A stretch of 39,893 nt of DNA from Pedobacter ginsenosidimutans (GTDB lineage: Bacteria > Bacteroidota > Bacteroidia > Sphingobacteriales > Sphingobacteriaceae). The stretch is from positions 1 to 39,893 of the forward strand of contig NZ_LMZQ01000047.1 of assembly GCF_001442625.1 (NCBI RefSeq). Direction: 5' to 3'. Below, piece after piece: positions 8,831-18,469 of the stretch; positions within the stretch are counted from its first letter, which is position 1; every line of letters starts with the position of its first letter. The notes under the pieces are model-generated. The model was not told the DNA's origin, did no database searches, and saw only the letters and a list, made by a program, of their open reading frames with translations. The translations under genes and the position numbers were made by a program.

Positions 8831-9365
8831 CGCTTCAAACAACAAAGTACCAAGGTCTGTGTCTTCACAGACCTTTCTCATAAACCCTCTAGTTATATTT
8901 ACCATATAAGTCATCTAAGGGGCATATAAGCTTATATCACCTAAGTCGACAAGGTCTGTGTCCCAACAGGCCTTTCGCATAAATTCTTTAGTTCGTTTTT
9001 ACCATATAAGACATTTATAACCTTATATGTTCTTATATTCCTTATATGTTGAGATTGCGTATAGAGGTCTGCGTCCTTAAAAATTGTGTTAAATAAAAAA
9101 CATTTTTTTGTTTTTAATCACCTTAGCCACCTAAGTCGCCAAGGTCTGTGTCCTCACAGTCCTTTCTCATAAACCTTCTAGTTGTATTTTACCATATAAG
9201 GCATTTAAGGGGCATATAAGCCTACATCACCTAAGTCGCCAAGGTCTGTGTCTCCACAGATCTTTCACATAAATTCTTTAGTTTGTTTTTACCATATAAG
9301 GCATTTATAACCTTTCGCATTTCGCATAAAGCTTTATGTTTATATAGCCATTCAGGTGCCTGATT
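8831..9365. other. Convergent intergenic region filled by a hairpin array
   Basis: 535 bases between the 3' ends of the Gfo gene (plus) and the response regulator gene (minus). Nearly all of it is the repeat array described at 8851-9300; no gene or T-tailed terminator was seen. Confidence 0.8.
8851..9300. repeat. Array of four ~99-bp hairpin repeats
   Basis: Units begin with CAAGGTCTGTGTC at 8851, 8950, 9140 and 9240 (spacings 99, 190, 100). Each unit contains a short hairpin with arms AAGGTCTG(TG)/(CA)CAGACCTT. It is followed by a TTC(T/G)CATAAA run, a CT(C/T)TAGTT run, ACCATATAAG, and in units 1 and 3 GGGGCATATAAGC and CACCTAAGTCG. Units 1 and 3 are alike, as are 2 and 4, so the array is a duplicated A-B pair about 290 bases apart. 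A degraded half unit (AGGTCTGCGTCC) lies at about 9065. Hairpin arms vary by G-U or single changes, so most stems survive. Confidence 0.8.
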
Positions 9366-10139
9366 TTAGCTGCCCGTATCTTTACTCAGCGAATTCATAT
9401 ATTCCTGGGGAGTGACTTTAAAATATCGTAAGAAATTTTTATTAAATAAGCTTTGAGAGCTGTAACCCACCATCTTCGCAATCTCAAAAAAGCTGAATTC
9501 GTTCTGAGCAATCAACTTGGTGGCTTTTTTTAGACGGGTAACATCAATCAGTTCTTTTGGCGATAGGGCAGAAATCGCTTTTATCTTCCGGTAAAGGGTA
9601 GGGCGGCTCATGTGCATGTGCTCGGCAAGCTGATCGATATCCAGATAGGGATCCTGAATATTTTTACGCACATATTCGTCCAGTCTTTTCAAAAATGCTT
9701 CTTCAATTTTTGAGTTTGCCACTACGCGCACATCTTCGAAAGGCGCACTTGCAAAATGGGCTTTGATTTTTAAGCGGTTCTGGAGCAGGTTGGCCACCTG
9801 AACACGTAACAGCTGAGGCGAAAATGGCTTTTTGATATAAAGATCTGCACCCACTTCCAACCCTTCAATGTGCGCCTTATATGTGTTTTTAGAAGTCAAT
9901 AATATAATGGGGATGTGGCAGTATTCTACGTTTGATTTGATTAGCCTGCAAAGTTCAAAACCATCAATCCCGGGCATCATAATATCGGAAATGATAAGAT
10001 CTACGATTTCTTTATCCAGAATTTCCTGCGCAACTTCTCCGCTAATTGCCAAATGCAATTTATAGGTGTTTCCGAATACCTGAGTTAAAAACTCAAGAAT
10101 ATCTTCATTATCATCAATAATTAAAATGCTGTCAGTCAT
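9366..10139 (-). CDS. AraC-type DNA-binding response regulator
   Basis: A 257-residue cytoplasmic regulator. Residues 1-120 form a receiver domain with the acidic pair Asp9-Asp10, phospho-acceptor Asp52 (IISDIMMPG), Thr82 and Lys104 (KKPF). The C-terminal 100 residues form a double helix-turn-helix of the AraC family (LDIDQLAEHMHMSRPTLYRKI ... FFEIAKMVGYSSQSLFNKNF, ending KVTPQEYM). ATG at 10139 is preferred over a TTG at 10160: it starts two bases after the kinase stop and directly precedes the receiver fold. The pair equals the output half of a hybrid two-component sensor, encoded separately. It is the natural candidate to bind the shared module at 6506, 13461 and 15230. Confidence 0.93.
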   Translation of the reverse strand: MTDSILIIDDNEDILEFLTQVFGNTYKLHLAISGEVAQEILDKEIVDLIISDIMMPGIDGFELCRLIKSNVEYCHIPIILLTSKNTYKAHIEGLEVGADLYIKKPFSPQLLRVQVANLLQNRLKIKAHFASAPFEDVRVVANSKIEEAFLKRLDEYVRKNIQDPYLDIDQLAEHMHMSRPTLYRKIKAISALSPKELIDVTRLKKATKLIAQNEFSFFEIAKMVGYSSQSLFNKNFLRYFKVTPQEYMNSLSKDTGS

Positions 10140-10141
10140 GT

Positions 10142-13100
10142 TTATTTTATCTTTTTCCAACTACTCAATTTAAATTCAAATTTTTGATGTATAGGCAAAA
10201 TTAGTTCAAAAACCACTTTGTCCGCATCACCTTCTAATAATGTGAGTGAACCGTTATGTAGTTCGGCCAACGATTTAGCCAGCGAAAGCCCTATACCAGT
10301 ACCCGGTTTATCTTTGCCATATAACCTGAAAAACGGTTCGAAAATCTGTGCACGGTATTGCTGGGGAATGCCTTTTCCGTCATTGGCGAAAATAATGTTA
10401 AAACGGCCTGCTGTTTCACCAGAAGTACTGAGCAGTACAATTACTTTGCTTGTTCCATATTTAATCGCATTCGAGATTAAATTGTTAAAGATCTTTATCA
10501 ATGCCTCTCTATCGGCAAATGCAATGATGTGTGTTTTGGGCAGTTCAAGATCAAGCGTGATATTGCTTTTTTGAGCTTCTTGCTCAAAAGCATTCACCTG
10601 TTCCTTTAACAGGTTATTGATATCGGTATTTACGAAATTTAAGCCGAACTGGTGCATTTCTGTCTTGCGGAAATCAAGCAATTGATTGGTCAGTTTGGCC
10701 AGTCGGTTAGCATTTTTTTCGACCATGAGCAAGCTGCTTTTCAGGGGCTGTTCCCTTGCTTCCTCCAGCATTATCTCAACAGGGCCTAAAATCAAGGTTA
10801 GCGGCGTTTGTATCTCATGCGCAATATTGGTGAAAAATTCGATCTTGGCCTGATAGATCTCTTTTTCCTTTTCGTGTTCGAATAACTGTAATTTATTGAG
10901 GTTTTTGCGTTCGATATAACGGTGATAATAGCGTATAGCCAGAAAAAGCCCGGTTGCGATCATCAACAGGTAACAAATGTATGCCGTAATACTTTTCCAA
11001 AATGGTGGAAGGATTTTAATAAAAAGGCGGCGCTCTTTTCCTGTCCAGCTCCCTACATTACTTTTTGCCCTTACCAGAAAAGTGTAACTTCCTGGAGATA
11101 AATCTGTAAAATAAGCTTTTCTATTGTTATTCAGGTAGGTTGTAGCCTGATCCAGGCCTTTCATCATATACTCATACCTGGTTACTTCGGGCGAGGAGTA
11201 GTTCAGTGTAGCAAATTCGATGCTGAAATTGTTCTGGTCGTGGGTAAGTACAATCGTATCGGTATAAGAAATTGACTTGCTAAGCGGACTATTGTCAATA
11301 TTTGGAAGAACTTCCTTATTATTGATCTGGAAACCCGTGATAAAGGTAGGTGGTGCGGTATCTTTTTGCTCAAAATCTTTTGGATTAAAAGAAATCATTC
11401 CCCTTACTGATCCGAAATACATCCTGCCATTCGGATCTTTATAAGCAGAACTGAAGTTAAACTGATCGGTAATCAAACCATTTGATTTGGTATAGATTTT
11501 AAACTTTTCAGTCTGCATATCAAAACAGATCAGGCCTTTAAGAGAGCTTATCCACAAATGTTTTGAGCTGTCTTCGAGTACACGGAACAGGATATTGGTA
11601 GGCAGACCATTTTCGGTAGTGAATTTTTTCAAAACTTTCCTGTCCGGACTAAGCCTGATCAGGCCACCGCCTTCGGTAGTAAACCACATGGCATGGTTGC
11701 TATCTTCAATAATGCCACATACCGGAAATTCGTGAACACTTTTGCTGTTAAACTTGTCGCCAAAGGTGATGTTGCCATGTTTACCGGTTTTAGGGTGGTA
11801 ATAAAACGCTCCCCTTGATACGCTACCAGTCCAGATATTACCAAACCTATCTTCCCAGATGTCGTAAACATAAGAATTTACAGGGATCTGTTTAATCCGT
11901 TTAAATTTTCTTTTCTTTTGGTCAAAAACAAACAGGCCCGAGCCCATATTGTATCCGGTACCCACATAAATTGTACTGTCTTTAGCAAGGTGGATAGAAA
12001 GCACAAAATCGCTTGTCTCTTCGTTTTCTTCGCCAATGGTTTTAAAACGATCTATGACTTTTCCCTTGTTAATATCCATAATTTCCATCCCGTGTAAAAA
12101 TGGACCCACCAGCAGTTGATTGCCCAAAGCAAGTAAACCATGAATGTTGGGGTAGGATAAATTGCCTGCTTTACCATTGGCGGTGTAATTGGTAAATATT
12201 CCGGTTTTTGGGTTGAATTTGTTCACGCCGGCATCTTCTGTACCAATCCACAAATTGCCTTTATTATCGGGACAGATTTCCCTTACCGCATTTCCTGAAA
12301 TGGAATTGGTACCCAGTAACGGATAATATTTTTCAAACCGTGCATTATTTTTCGAGAAATAACTCAGTCCACCAAAATAGGTGCCAGCCCACATGCCGCC
12401 CTCGTTATCTTTACAAACCGTATAAACGGCATTATCTGGAATAGAATAAGGGTCTCCAGGCCATTTGCGCAAATTGATGTTGACATTGGTGGCTAAATTG
12501 TAGATATAAATGCCCGATTCGGTGGCAATCCAATATTCCTGGTTTTCACCCGCAGTAATATCACGTACATAAATATCGGTATTGTCGCTGTTTTTAAGAA
12601 TCAATGATTTAATCGCGCCTGTTTTGGTATTGTAGCTTTTTAAGCCCTTTTTAAAGCATCCTACCAATATATTATTATTCCCCGTTGGAAATATTTTACT
12701 GATCGACCGCAAGTTTAAAGGTATATTTTGGCCGATTATTTTTACACTGGTTTTTGAGCCAGTCTGAGGATTGTAGGTTACCAGTTCCCCATTATCATTC
12801 CCAACCAGAATGTTCCTGTGTTCATCAATGGCTATGCAGGAGGCACTTATTCTTAGATCGATTACCCTGTTATCTTTCTGTACATATTTAAAAAGTACCC
12901 TGTTTGCTAAAAAGAAAAGATTGTTTTGATGATCTACCAAAATAGAATTGATGTATTTTTTCAGGTTAGGTGCGAGCTCAGTAAATACCTCTTTAACGGG
13001 ATCATATTTAAAAATACCACGGCCTGTACCCACCCACAACATGCCCTTTTTATCTTCTGCAAGGCTAACAATAATGTTGTTGCCGATGTTTCCGAATCTG

Positions 13101-13324
13101 CTTTTTTCGTTTTTAAAGGTTTTAAACGTATAACCGTCAAAACGGTTTAAACCTCCTCTGGTTCCCACCCAGATCATTCCTTTTTGATCCTGCATAACCG
13201 TATTTACCGAGTTATGGGCCAAGCCATCGTCAGCCTGGTATTGCTTAAAATAATAAGATTGCCCTTCGCAGGTAGAAACCGCAAAAAATGTAGTCCATAG
13301 CAAGAAAAATAATACAAACCGCAT
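10142..13324 (-). CDS. Periplasmic beta-propeller sensor histidine kinase (HTCS-like, split)
   Basis: A 1060-residue sensor. A signal peptide (RFVLFFLLWTTFFAVS) is followed by two-component-regulator propeller repeats with the recurring D..G.(I/L)W.GT pattern through about residue 670, a Y_Y_Y domain (about 690-775), a transmembrane helix near 779-800, and a kinase core. The kinase has His836 in NIAHEIQTPLTL, the N-box NNLISNAIKYG, and the G-boxes DGKGIP and GTGIGLSLAKSL. It stops right after the ATPase domain, whereas classical hybrid sensors in Bacteroides continue into receiver and AraC domains (about 1300-1400 residues). Here those lie on the next gene, two bases away. It should sense a periplasmic oligosaccharide. 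A TATATTTG at 13340-13347 (minus) could be its own promoter element. Confidence 0.95.
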   Translation of the reverse strand: MRFVLFFLLWTTFFAVSTCEGQSYYFKQYQADDGLAHNSVNTVMQDQKGMIWVGTRGGLNRFDGYTFKTFKNEKSRFGNIGNNIIVSLAEDKKGMLWVGTGRGIFKYDPVKEVFTELAPNLKKYINSILVDHQNNLFFLANRVLFKYVQKDNRVIDLRISASCIAIDEHRNILVGNDNGELVTYNPQTGSKTSVKIIGQNIPLNLRSISKIFPTGNNNILVGCFKKGLKSYNTKTGAIKSLILKNSDNTDIYVRDITAGENQEYWIATESGIYIYNLATNVNINLRKWPGDPYSIPDNAVYTVCKDNEGGMWAGTYFGGLSYFSKNNARFEKYYPLLGTNSISGNAVREICPDNKGNLWIGTEDAGVNKFNPKTGIFTNYTANGKAGNLSYPNIHGLLALGNQLLVGPFLHGMEIMDINKGKVIDRFKTIGEENEETSDFVLSIHLAKDSTIYVGTGYNMGSGLFVFDQKKRKFKRIKQIPVNSYVYDIWEDRFGNIWTGSVSRGAFYYHPKTGKHGNITFGDKFNSKSVHEFPVCGIIEDSNHAMWFTTEGGGLIRLSPDRKVLKKFTTENGLPTNILFRVLEDSSKHLWISSLKGLICFDMQTEKFKIYTKSNGLITDQFNFSSAYKDPNGRMYFGSVRGMISFNPKDFEQKDTAPPTFITGFQINNKEVLPNIDNSPLSKSISYTDTIVLTHDQNNFSIEFATLNYSSPEVTRYEYMMKGLDQATTYLNNNRKAYFTDLSPGSYTFLVRAKSNVGSWTGKERRLFIKILPPFWKSITAYICYLLMIATGLFLAIRYYHRYIERKNLNKLQLFEHEKEKEIYQAKIEFFTNIAHEIQTPLTLILGPVEIMLEEAREQPLKSSLLMVEKNANRLAKLTNQLLDFRKTEMHQFGLNFVNTDINNLLKEQVNAFEQEAQKSNITLDLELPKTHIIAFADREALIKIFNNLISNAIKYGTSKVIVLLSTSGETAGRFNIIFANDGKGIPQQYRAQIFEPFFRLYGKDKPGTGIGLSLAKSLAELHNGSLTLLEGDADKVVFELILPIHQKFEFKLSSWKKIK

Positions 13325-13598
13325 ATTTCAAGTTAATATCAAATATATGTAAATCGGATTGTTGTGTAATCTATGTTTTAGCACCTTGTGATCAGGTTTT
13401 AAACAGTTGTTTTGTTGCGGTCTGATTATCAGTTGTTTGTGTGGTTTTTGGAAAATGATTTGAGACATATCGACAAAAAGATGAACAAATTTTACCGGCA
13501 TCATTCCTTTACTTTGATTTGAAATTAACCAAATTAATAACCCTGCTGCAAATTTCTTCTATCGGCGGTACCATGCCTTTGCAGTTTTAGTATTTTTT
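13325..13598. other. Divergent control region: sensor kinase / ricin-GH43
   Basis: 274 bases between two divergent starts. It contains copy B of the shared promoter module (13461-13516) reading toward the GH43 gene. Its place between regulator and enzyme would allow control of both sides. Confidence 0.6.
13461..13516 (+). promoter_or_regulatory. Shared promoter module, copy B (ricin-GH43)
   Basis: TGAGA at 13461, ATCGACAA, TGAAC at 13482-13486, then TTACTTTG at 13509-13516: the same order and spacing as at 6506 and 15230. Between TGAGA and TTTTAC it agrees with copy A at most positions. AACCAA follows 10 bases after TTACTTTG; the leader to the ATG is about 80 bases. Confidence 0.72.
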
Positions 13599-15173
13599 AT
13601 GAGAAACAAATTATTGATTCATTTGGCAGCCGCATTTGTGGTTTTAACAGGTTCTTGCCAGAAAGGACCATCAGCCGATAGAAATGACGCCCTAAACAAC
13701 GTTGAAAAACTGGCTGCATTAAATGTAATTGCTGCTGCACCGCCTTTAGGCACCTTAATTGACGGGGCAATATATCGGATCCGAGGGGTGTCATCCTTAC
13801 CCGATGGGCCTGTGGTTGAAGTTACCGGTAACTCAACGGCAGAAAATGCGGCCATCCAGCAATGGTCGTGGTTTCCTAATAATGGACAGAAATGGAAACT
13901 GGTGAAAACAGATGCCACTTATTACAAACTGATCAATATCACCAGCAATAAATGTTTAAAATCGCCATCAGCAACAGCTGGAGCTATTTTGCAACAAGGT
14001 ACAGACGATGGCAGCGATGCGCAACAATGGGCTATAGATTATACGGGCAGCAATAATGTATTTACCCTTACGAACAAAGCCACAGGGATGAAAATGGCCG
14101 TTGATCCTGAAAGCAGTACCCCCGGTGCTAAAATCAGACAGAAAACTACGCTAACTGGTACGCAGGGGATGTTTAATTTTCATGATACCAATTTCCAGAA
14201 TCCACTGATCAATGCAAGCAGGGCCGACCCCTATGTTGCCCAAAAAGATGGGTATTATTATTTTATGTATACACGGGGCAATAATATCGGACTGAGAAAA
14301 ACCAGATCAATGTCGTTGTTATCTACAGCAGTAGAAACTGTGGTGTGGACACCTCCGGCTGGTGCCGCTTATTCTTCTAATATCTGGGCGCCTGAATTAC
14401 ATTTCCTTTCCGGTAAATGGTATCTCTACTTTGCTGCAAATGATGGGGGCGACGTTACCCACCGCATGTTTGTGCTGGAAAACGCCAATGCCGATCCTAC
14501 CACCGGTACATGGACTTTTAAAGGGAAAATAAGCGATCCGAGCGATCAATGGGCTATTGATGGTTCGGTATTAACCATAGGTACAACAAACTATTTTATT
14601 TGGTCGGGATGGGAAAATGTGGCCACCAAATACAAACAGTATATCTACATCGCGCAGATGGCTAACCCATGGACAATTAGTAGCGATAGGGTAAAAATAT
14701 CATCGCCAACCAACAATTGGGAAAAATACGAACCAAGTGGTTCATTGGGTGCGGGTGTTAACGAAGGGCCGATCATGCTTAGAAAAGATGCCAACAGCCC
14801 GATTTTTATTATTTACTCTGCCAGCAGGTACAGCAGCGATAATTATTGTTTGGCACAGATACAGTTAAAAGATGGTGGCGACCCCATGGTGCCTGGCGAC
14901 TGGATCAATAAAAAGCAGGTATTTGTTAAAAGTGATGCCAATGGGGTTTATGGACCTGGCCACAACGGATTTTTTACCAGTAGTTATACTGATCCAAATG
15001 GGGTGTTGCACAGCGAAAATTGGTTTATTTACCATGCCCGGAGTGTTGCCAATACCACCAACGGATCCAGAACGCCACGGATGCAGAAGTTAACCTGGAA
15101 TGCAGACGGCTCGCCAAATTTTGGAACTGCCGTTGCAACAGGAGTTAACATTCCGGTTCCTGTTGGAGAATAA
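13599..15173 (+). CDS. Ricin-type lectin domain + GH43 hydrolase lipoprotein
   Basis: A 524-residue surface or periplasmic lipoprotein with lipobox TGSC (Cys20). Residues about 52-196 form a ricin-type beta-trefoil (CBM13-like) with repeated QQW/QKW motifs (IQQWSW, GQKWKL, AQQWAI). The GH43 propeller follows, with base Asp210 in SRADPY, modulator Asp321 in WAIDGS and acid Glu389 in VNEGP, so all three catalytic acids are present. The arrangement fits an exo-acting alpha-L-arabinofuranosidase, but subfamily and substrate are inferred only from overall look. It is a single-gene unit under promoter copy B, divergent from the sensor kinase and upstream of the second SusC. Confidence 0.9.
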   Translation: MRNKLLIHLAAAFVVLTGSCQKGPSADRNDALNNVEKLAALNVIAAAPPLGTLIDGAIYRIRGVSSLPDGPVVEVTGNSTAENAAIQQWSWFPNNGQKWKLVKTDATYYKLINITSNKCLKSPSATAGAILQQGTDDGSDAQQWAIDYTGSNNVFTLTNKATGMKMAVDPESSTPGAKIRQKTTLTGTQGMFNFHDTNFQNPLINASRADPYVAQKDGYYYFMYTRGNNIGLRKTRSMSLLSTAVETVVWTPPAGAAYSSNIWAPELHFLSGKWYLYFAANDGGDVTHRMFVLENANADPTTGTWTFKGKISDPSDQWAIDGSVLTIGTTNYFIWSGWENVATKYKQYIYIAQMANPWTISSDRVKISSPTNNWEKYEPSGSLGAGVNEGPIMLRKDANSPIFIIYSASRYSSDNYCLAQIQLKDGGDPMVPGDWINKKQVFVKSDANGVYGPGHNGFFTSSYTDPNGVLHSENWFIYHARSVANTTNGSRTPRMQKLTWNADGSPNFGTAVATGVNIPVPVGE

Positions 15174-15229
15174 TAGTGTTTGGCTAACAGGGGATGAGTT
15201 TCCCAAAGCATTAATCAAAAGGATCAATT

Positions 15230-15285
15230 TGAGATAAAACGACAAAGAAATGAACAGTATTTGTAAACCGCATTTTTTTACTTTG
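15230..15285 (+). promoter_or_regulatory. Shared promoter module, copy C (second SusC)
   Basis: TGAGA at 15230, ACGACAA, TGAAC at 15251-15255 and TTACTTTG at 15278-15285, with the same N16 and N22 spacings as copies A and B. AACCAA follows 9 bases after TTACTTTG. The leader to the SusC ATG is about 108 bases. The rest of the 220-base gap (15174-15393) shows nothing else. Confidence 0.72.
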
Positions 15286-15393
15286 ATACCAGGAAACCAA
15301 ACATAAAATCCTGCATTACCGCTTTGCAAATTCTACTTAGCCAATTATGCCGATTTACGATAAGGTTTCGCACATCCAATAATTTAACCAAAT

Positions 15394-18300
15394 ATGAAAT
15401 ATAGAATTCTACTCAAAGGAATTGTAACCATAACTTTTTTGCAGGTCGCGATATTGACCACTGCAACAACAGCAAATGCCAATAATAAAAGTGGTGTAAC
15501 CACAGTACTGAATAAAAAACTGTGGTTTGCAGGCATTAGCCAGGCCGATATTAGCATAACGGGTAAAGTAATAGACGAAAAAACAAAATCGCCTATACCC
15601 GGGGTTTCTGTTAAGGTAAAAAATGGCACCACGACTGCTGTAACCGACGAAAATGGTTTGTACAAAATCAGTGTACCCAATGAACAAACGGTTCTTTTGT
15701 TTTCTTATATCGGTTACGATGTAGAGGAAGTAACGGTAGGCAATCTTAAAAATATCAATGTGGTGTTAAAATCTTCACAAGCTAACCTGGATGAGGTGGT
15801 GGTTGTGGGTTACGGTACCCAAAAGAAGGCTGATGTGACAGGATCGGTAGTGAGGGCAAATCTCGATGATTTTAGGAATGCACCCACCACAAACGTGGCC
15901 AACCTTTTACAGGGAACAGTTCCGGGTTTAAATGTAGGGCAGGTTAACCGCGCCGGTGCAACACCAGGTATTAGCATTAGGGGGCAAAATACACTGGGTG
16001 GCAACCAAAACGTACTGATTATTTTAGATGGCGTACAATACAATGGCTCCTTAACTTCGATTAATCCGGATGATATTGCCTCAATAGATGTGCTTAAAGA
16101 TGCAAGTGCTACGGCAGTATATGGAGCACAGGCGGCAAATGGTGTTATCCTCATTACCAGTAGAAAAGGAGCTATTGGGAGAACCAGAATCTCTTTTTCT
16201 TCTCAGTATGCTACCCAAAAACCAAATATCGATTTAAAACCGATGACCAGAGATGAATATTTGGATCATATTAAATATTTGTACTACGACCAGGCCTTTC
16301 TTGCTCCTGATTTTACGCAACCAAATCCGGCATTCGATCTGGTAAGCAAAGTTGATGCATCGATGAAAGATGCGCAGGGAAACTTGCTGCCCAATGATTT
16401 TAGCTGGTATGATGAAGCCACCAAAACCGGAGCAATTGTAGATAACCAGCTTAGTGTTTCGGGCGGAACTGATAAGATTAATTACCTTTTATCGGGCAGT
16501 TTAACCAGAAATTCGGGATTTATCAAAAACGATGTTTTCAAAAGAAAAACCATTAGGGCAAACATCGAAACCAAAGCAACAGATTGGCTTACCATTGGCC
16601 TGCAATCGTTCGGGACTTTTGTAAATGAGGATGGGGTAGAGCCAAATTTCGTAGATATCAATTTAATATCGCCCTTAATCCTTCCCTGGGATAATAATGG
16701 AAACCTGAAAATCAATCCCTTTAATACAAATGTTACCAATCCGCTGTTAAACTATCAGGCTGATGATTATGACCGCCACAACTATTTCTTTGCCAATGTT
16801 TATGGTAATGTACAACTGCCCGTTAAAGGTTTGAGCTATAAAATAAGTTTCGGTAACAATTACCGTCTCGATTTTAAAAACATTTCAAATATGTACGATG
16901 CTAACCTTACCGGGCAGGCTTCAAAAGAAACTACCACTTATTACGATTATACCTTTGATAACCTTTTAACTTATAATAAAGTTATTGGTAAGCACAGCTT
17001 TACCGGAACTTTACTTTATGGTGCCATTGAACGCGATAACAGCTACACCAGGGCTTATGCAACAGGTTTTTCAAGGTTGACCCTCGGTTATGATAACCTA
17101 CAGCAGGGCACTAACCGGTTTGCGATATCCAATGCATGGAAAGAAACCCTTAATTATCAGATGTTCCGTTTAAACTATAATTACGAAAGCAAGTACCTGT
17201 TTACCGGTACGCTTAGAAGAGATGGATTTTCCGGTTTTGCAGAAAATAACAAATACGGAATTTTTCCATCAATATCTGCAGGTTGGGATATTTCGAAAGA
17301 ATCGTTTTTTAAAGTTAATTGGGTAGATAACCTTAAATTAAGAGTAGGGTACGGCATTGCCGGAAATCAGACCACAAGATATTCTTCATTGGCCAATGTA
17401 GGAGTGAGTGCTGCTTACGTTTTTGGTGACGGCGGTTCTACGCAGTTTGGTCAGCAGGTAAATTCGTTGTCTAATCCAGATTTAAGATGGGAGCGTACCA
17501 CAGGTGCAAACATGGGTTTGGAATTTACCCTTTTCAAAAACAGGCTATCAGGTGTAATTGAATATTATGATACCAAAACAACCGATCTTCTATATTCGGT
17601 TAATATTCCAGTGGTTACGGGTTTCAGTAATATCCTCACCAACATTGGGCAACTGAACAATAAAGGGATTGAACTTTCTTTAAACTCGAAGAATATCAAT
17701 AGTGGCGAATTTAAATGGACTTCTGCCTTAAATTTTGCCAGAAACGTGAATAAGGTGGTTAAACTTTTGGGCGATCTCAATGGCGATGGGGTTGAAGATG
17801 ATCTTCCGCAAAGTGGCCTTTTTGTTGGGCAGCCTACCGCCGTAATTTACGACTATCAGGTGAATGGAATTTGGCAGGTTGGAGACCAGATCCCAACGGG
17901 CTATTCACCAGGAACCTACCGCATTGTAGATCAAAATGGCGACGGGACAATCAACGCCAGCGATAGAATTGTTTTAGGGTCATCAGCTCCGGCCTACAGG
18001 ATCAGTTTGCTGAATAACTTTCAGTACAAGAATTTTACCTTGAGTATATTCTTGAATTCAGTGCAGGGTGGCGATAAATCTTATCTCGCCGGCAATACCC
18101 CAAGGCTCATCAGAGATGATAACTCCATCAGGAACAATTACCTGAGTGGGATAGACTTTTGGTCGCCCGATCATCCCGATGGCAAATATCCACGTTCTAT
18201 TGTTTCGGCAACCTTAAATCCGCCACTTTTCCAAAACCGCAGTTTTGTGCGTTTACAGGATGTATCGCTCTCTTATAAATTTAGCGGAAAACTGATTGAG

Positions 18301-18459
18301 CGGATGAAACTACAAAACCTAAATGTATTTGTAAGTGGAAGAAACCTGGCGACATGGACCAAGTGGGACGGTTGGGATCCGGAAACGAATCAAGGATTAA
18401 CCAACGACGGAAGGCCTGTATTTAAAGGATATTCTGTAGGCCTTAATGTTACATTTTAA
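15394..18459 (+). CDS. SusC-like TonB-dependent outer-membrane receptor
   Basis: A complete 1021-residue receptor. After a signal peptide (LKGIVTITFLQVAILTTATT) comes a CarboxypepD_reg-like domain at about residues 53-127 (ITGKVIDEKTKSPIPGVSV). The TonB box region DEVVVVGYGTQ is at about 133-143, and the plug contains SIRGQNTLGGNQNVLIILDGV and DIASIDVLKDASATAVYGAQAANGVILITS. The long C-terminal barrel ends LKGYSVGLNVTF-like. No N-terminal STN domain, so no anti-sigma signalling role is expected. It is controlled by promoter copy C and followed after 10 bases by a SusD gene that is broken, so this receptor may lack a working lid protein. Confidence 0.95.
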   Translation: MKYRILLKGIVTITFLQVAILTTATTANANNKSGVTTVLNKKLWFAGISQADISITGKVIDEKTKSPIPGVSVKVKNGTTTAVTDENGLYKISVPNEQTVLLFSYIGYDVEEVTVGNLKNINVVLKSSQANLDEVVVVGYGTQKKADVTGSVVRANLDDFRNAPTTNVANLLQGTVPGLNVGQVNRAGATPGISIRGQNTLGGNQNVLIILDGVQYNGSLTSINPDDIASIDVLKDASATAVYGAQAANGVILITSRKGAIGRTRISFSSQYATQKPNIDLKPMTRDEYLDHIKYLYYDQAFLAPDFTQPNPAFDLVSKVDASMKDAQGNLLPNDFSWYDEATKTGAIVDNQLSVSGGTDKINYLLSGSLTRNSGFIKNDVFKRKTIRANIETKATDWLTIGLQSFGTFVNEDGVEPNFVDINLISPLILPWDNNGNLKINPFNTNVTNPLLNYQADDYDRHNYFFANVYGNVQLPVKGLSYKISFGNNYRLDFKNISNMYDANLTGQASKETTTYYDYTFDNLLTYNKVIGKHSFTGTLLYGAIERDNSYTRAYATGFSRLTLGYDNLQQGTNRFAISNAWKETLNYQMFRLNYNYESKYLFTGTLRRDGFSGFAENNKYGIFPSISAGWDISKESFFKVNWVDNLKLRVGYGIAGNQTTRYSSLANVGVSAAYVFGDGGSTQFGQQVNSLSNPDLRWERTTGANMGLEFTLFKNRLSGVIEYYDTKTTDLLYSVNIPVVTGFSNILTNIGQLNNKGIELSLNSKNINSGEFKWTSALNFARNVNKVVKLLGDLNGDGVEDDLPQSGLFVGQPTAVIYDYQVNGIWQVGDQIPTGYSPGTYRIVDQNGDGTINASDRIVLGSSAPAYRISLLNNFQYKNFTLSIFLNSVQGGDKSYLAGNTPRLIRDDNSIRNNYLSGIDFWSPDHPDGKYPRSIVSATLNPPLFQNRSFVRLQDVSLSYKFSGKLIERMKLQNLNVFVSGRNLATWTKWDGWDPETNQGLTNDGRPVFKGYSVGLNVTF

Positions 18460-18469
18460 ACTAAAAGCG

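Noticed and set aside
8851..9300. CRISPR-like repeat array
   Set aside because: Unit spacing is 99, 190 and 100 bases, the stretches between hairpins resemble one another, and no cas gene is present.
10137..10160. Frameshift breaking a fused hybrid sensor
   Set aside because: The regulator has its own well-placed ATG two bases after a clean stop and both proteins end and begin at domain borders. A sequencing error cannot be fully excluded.
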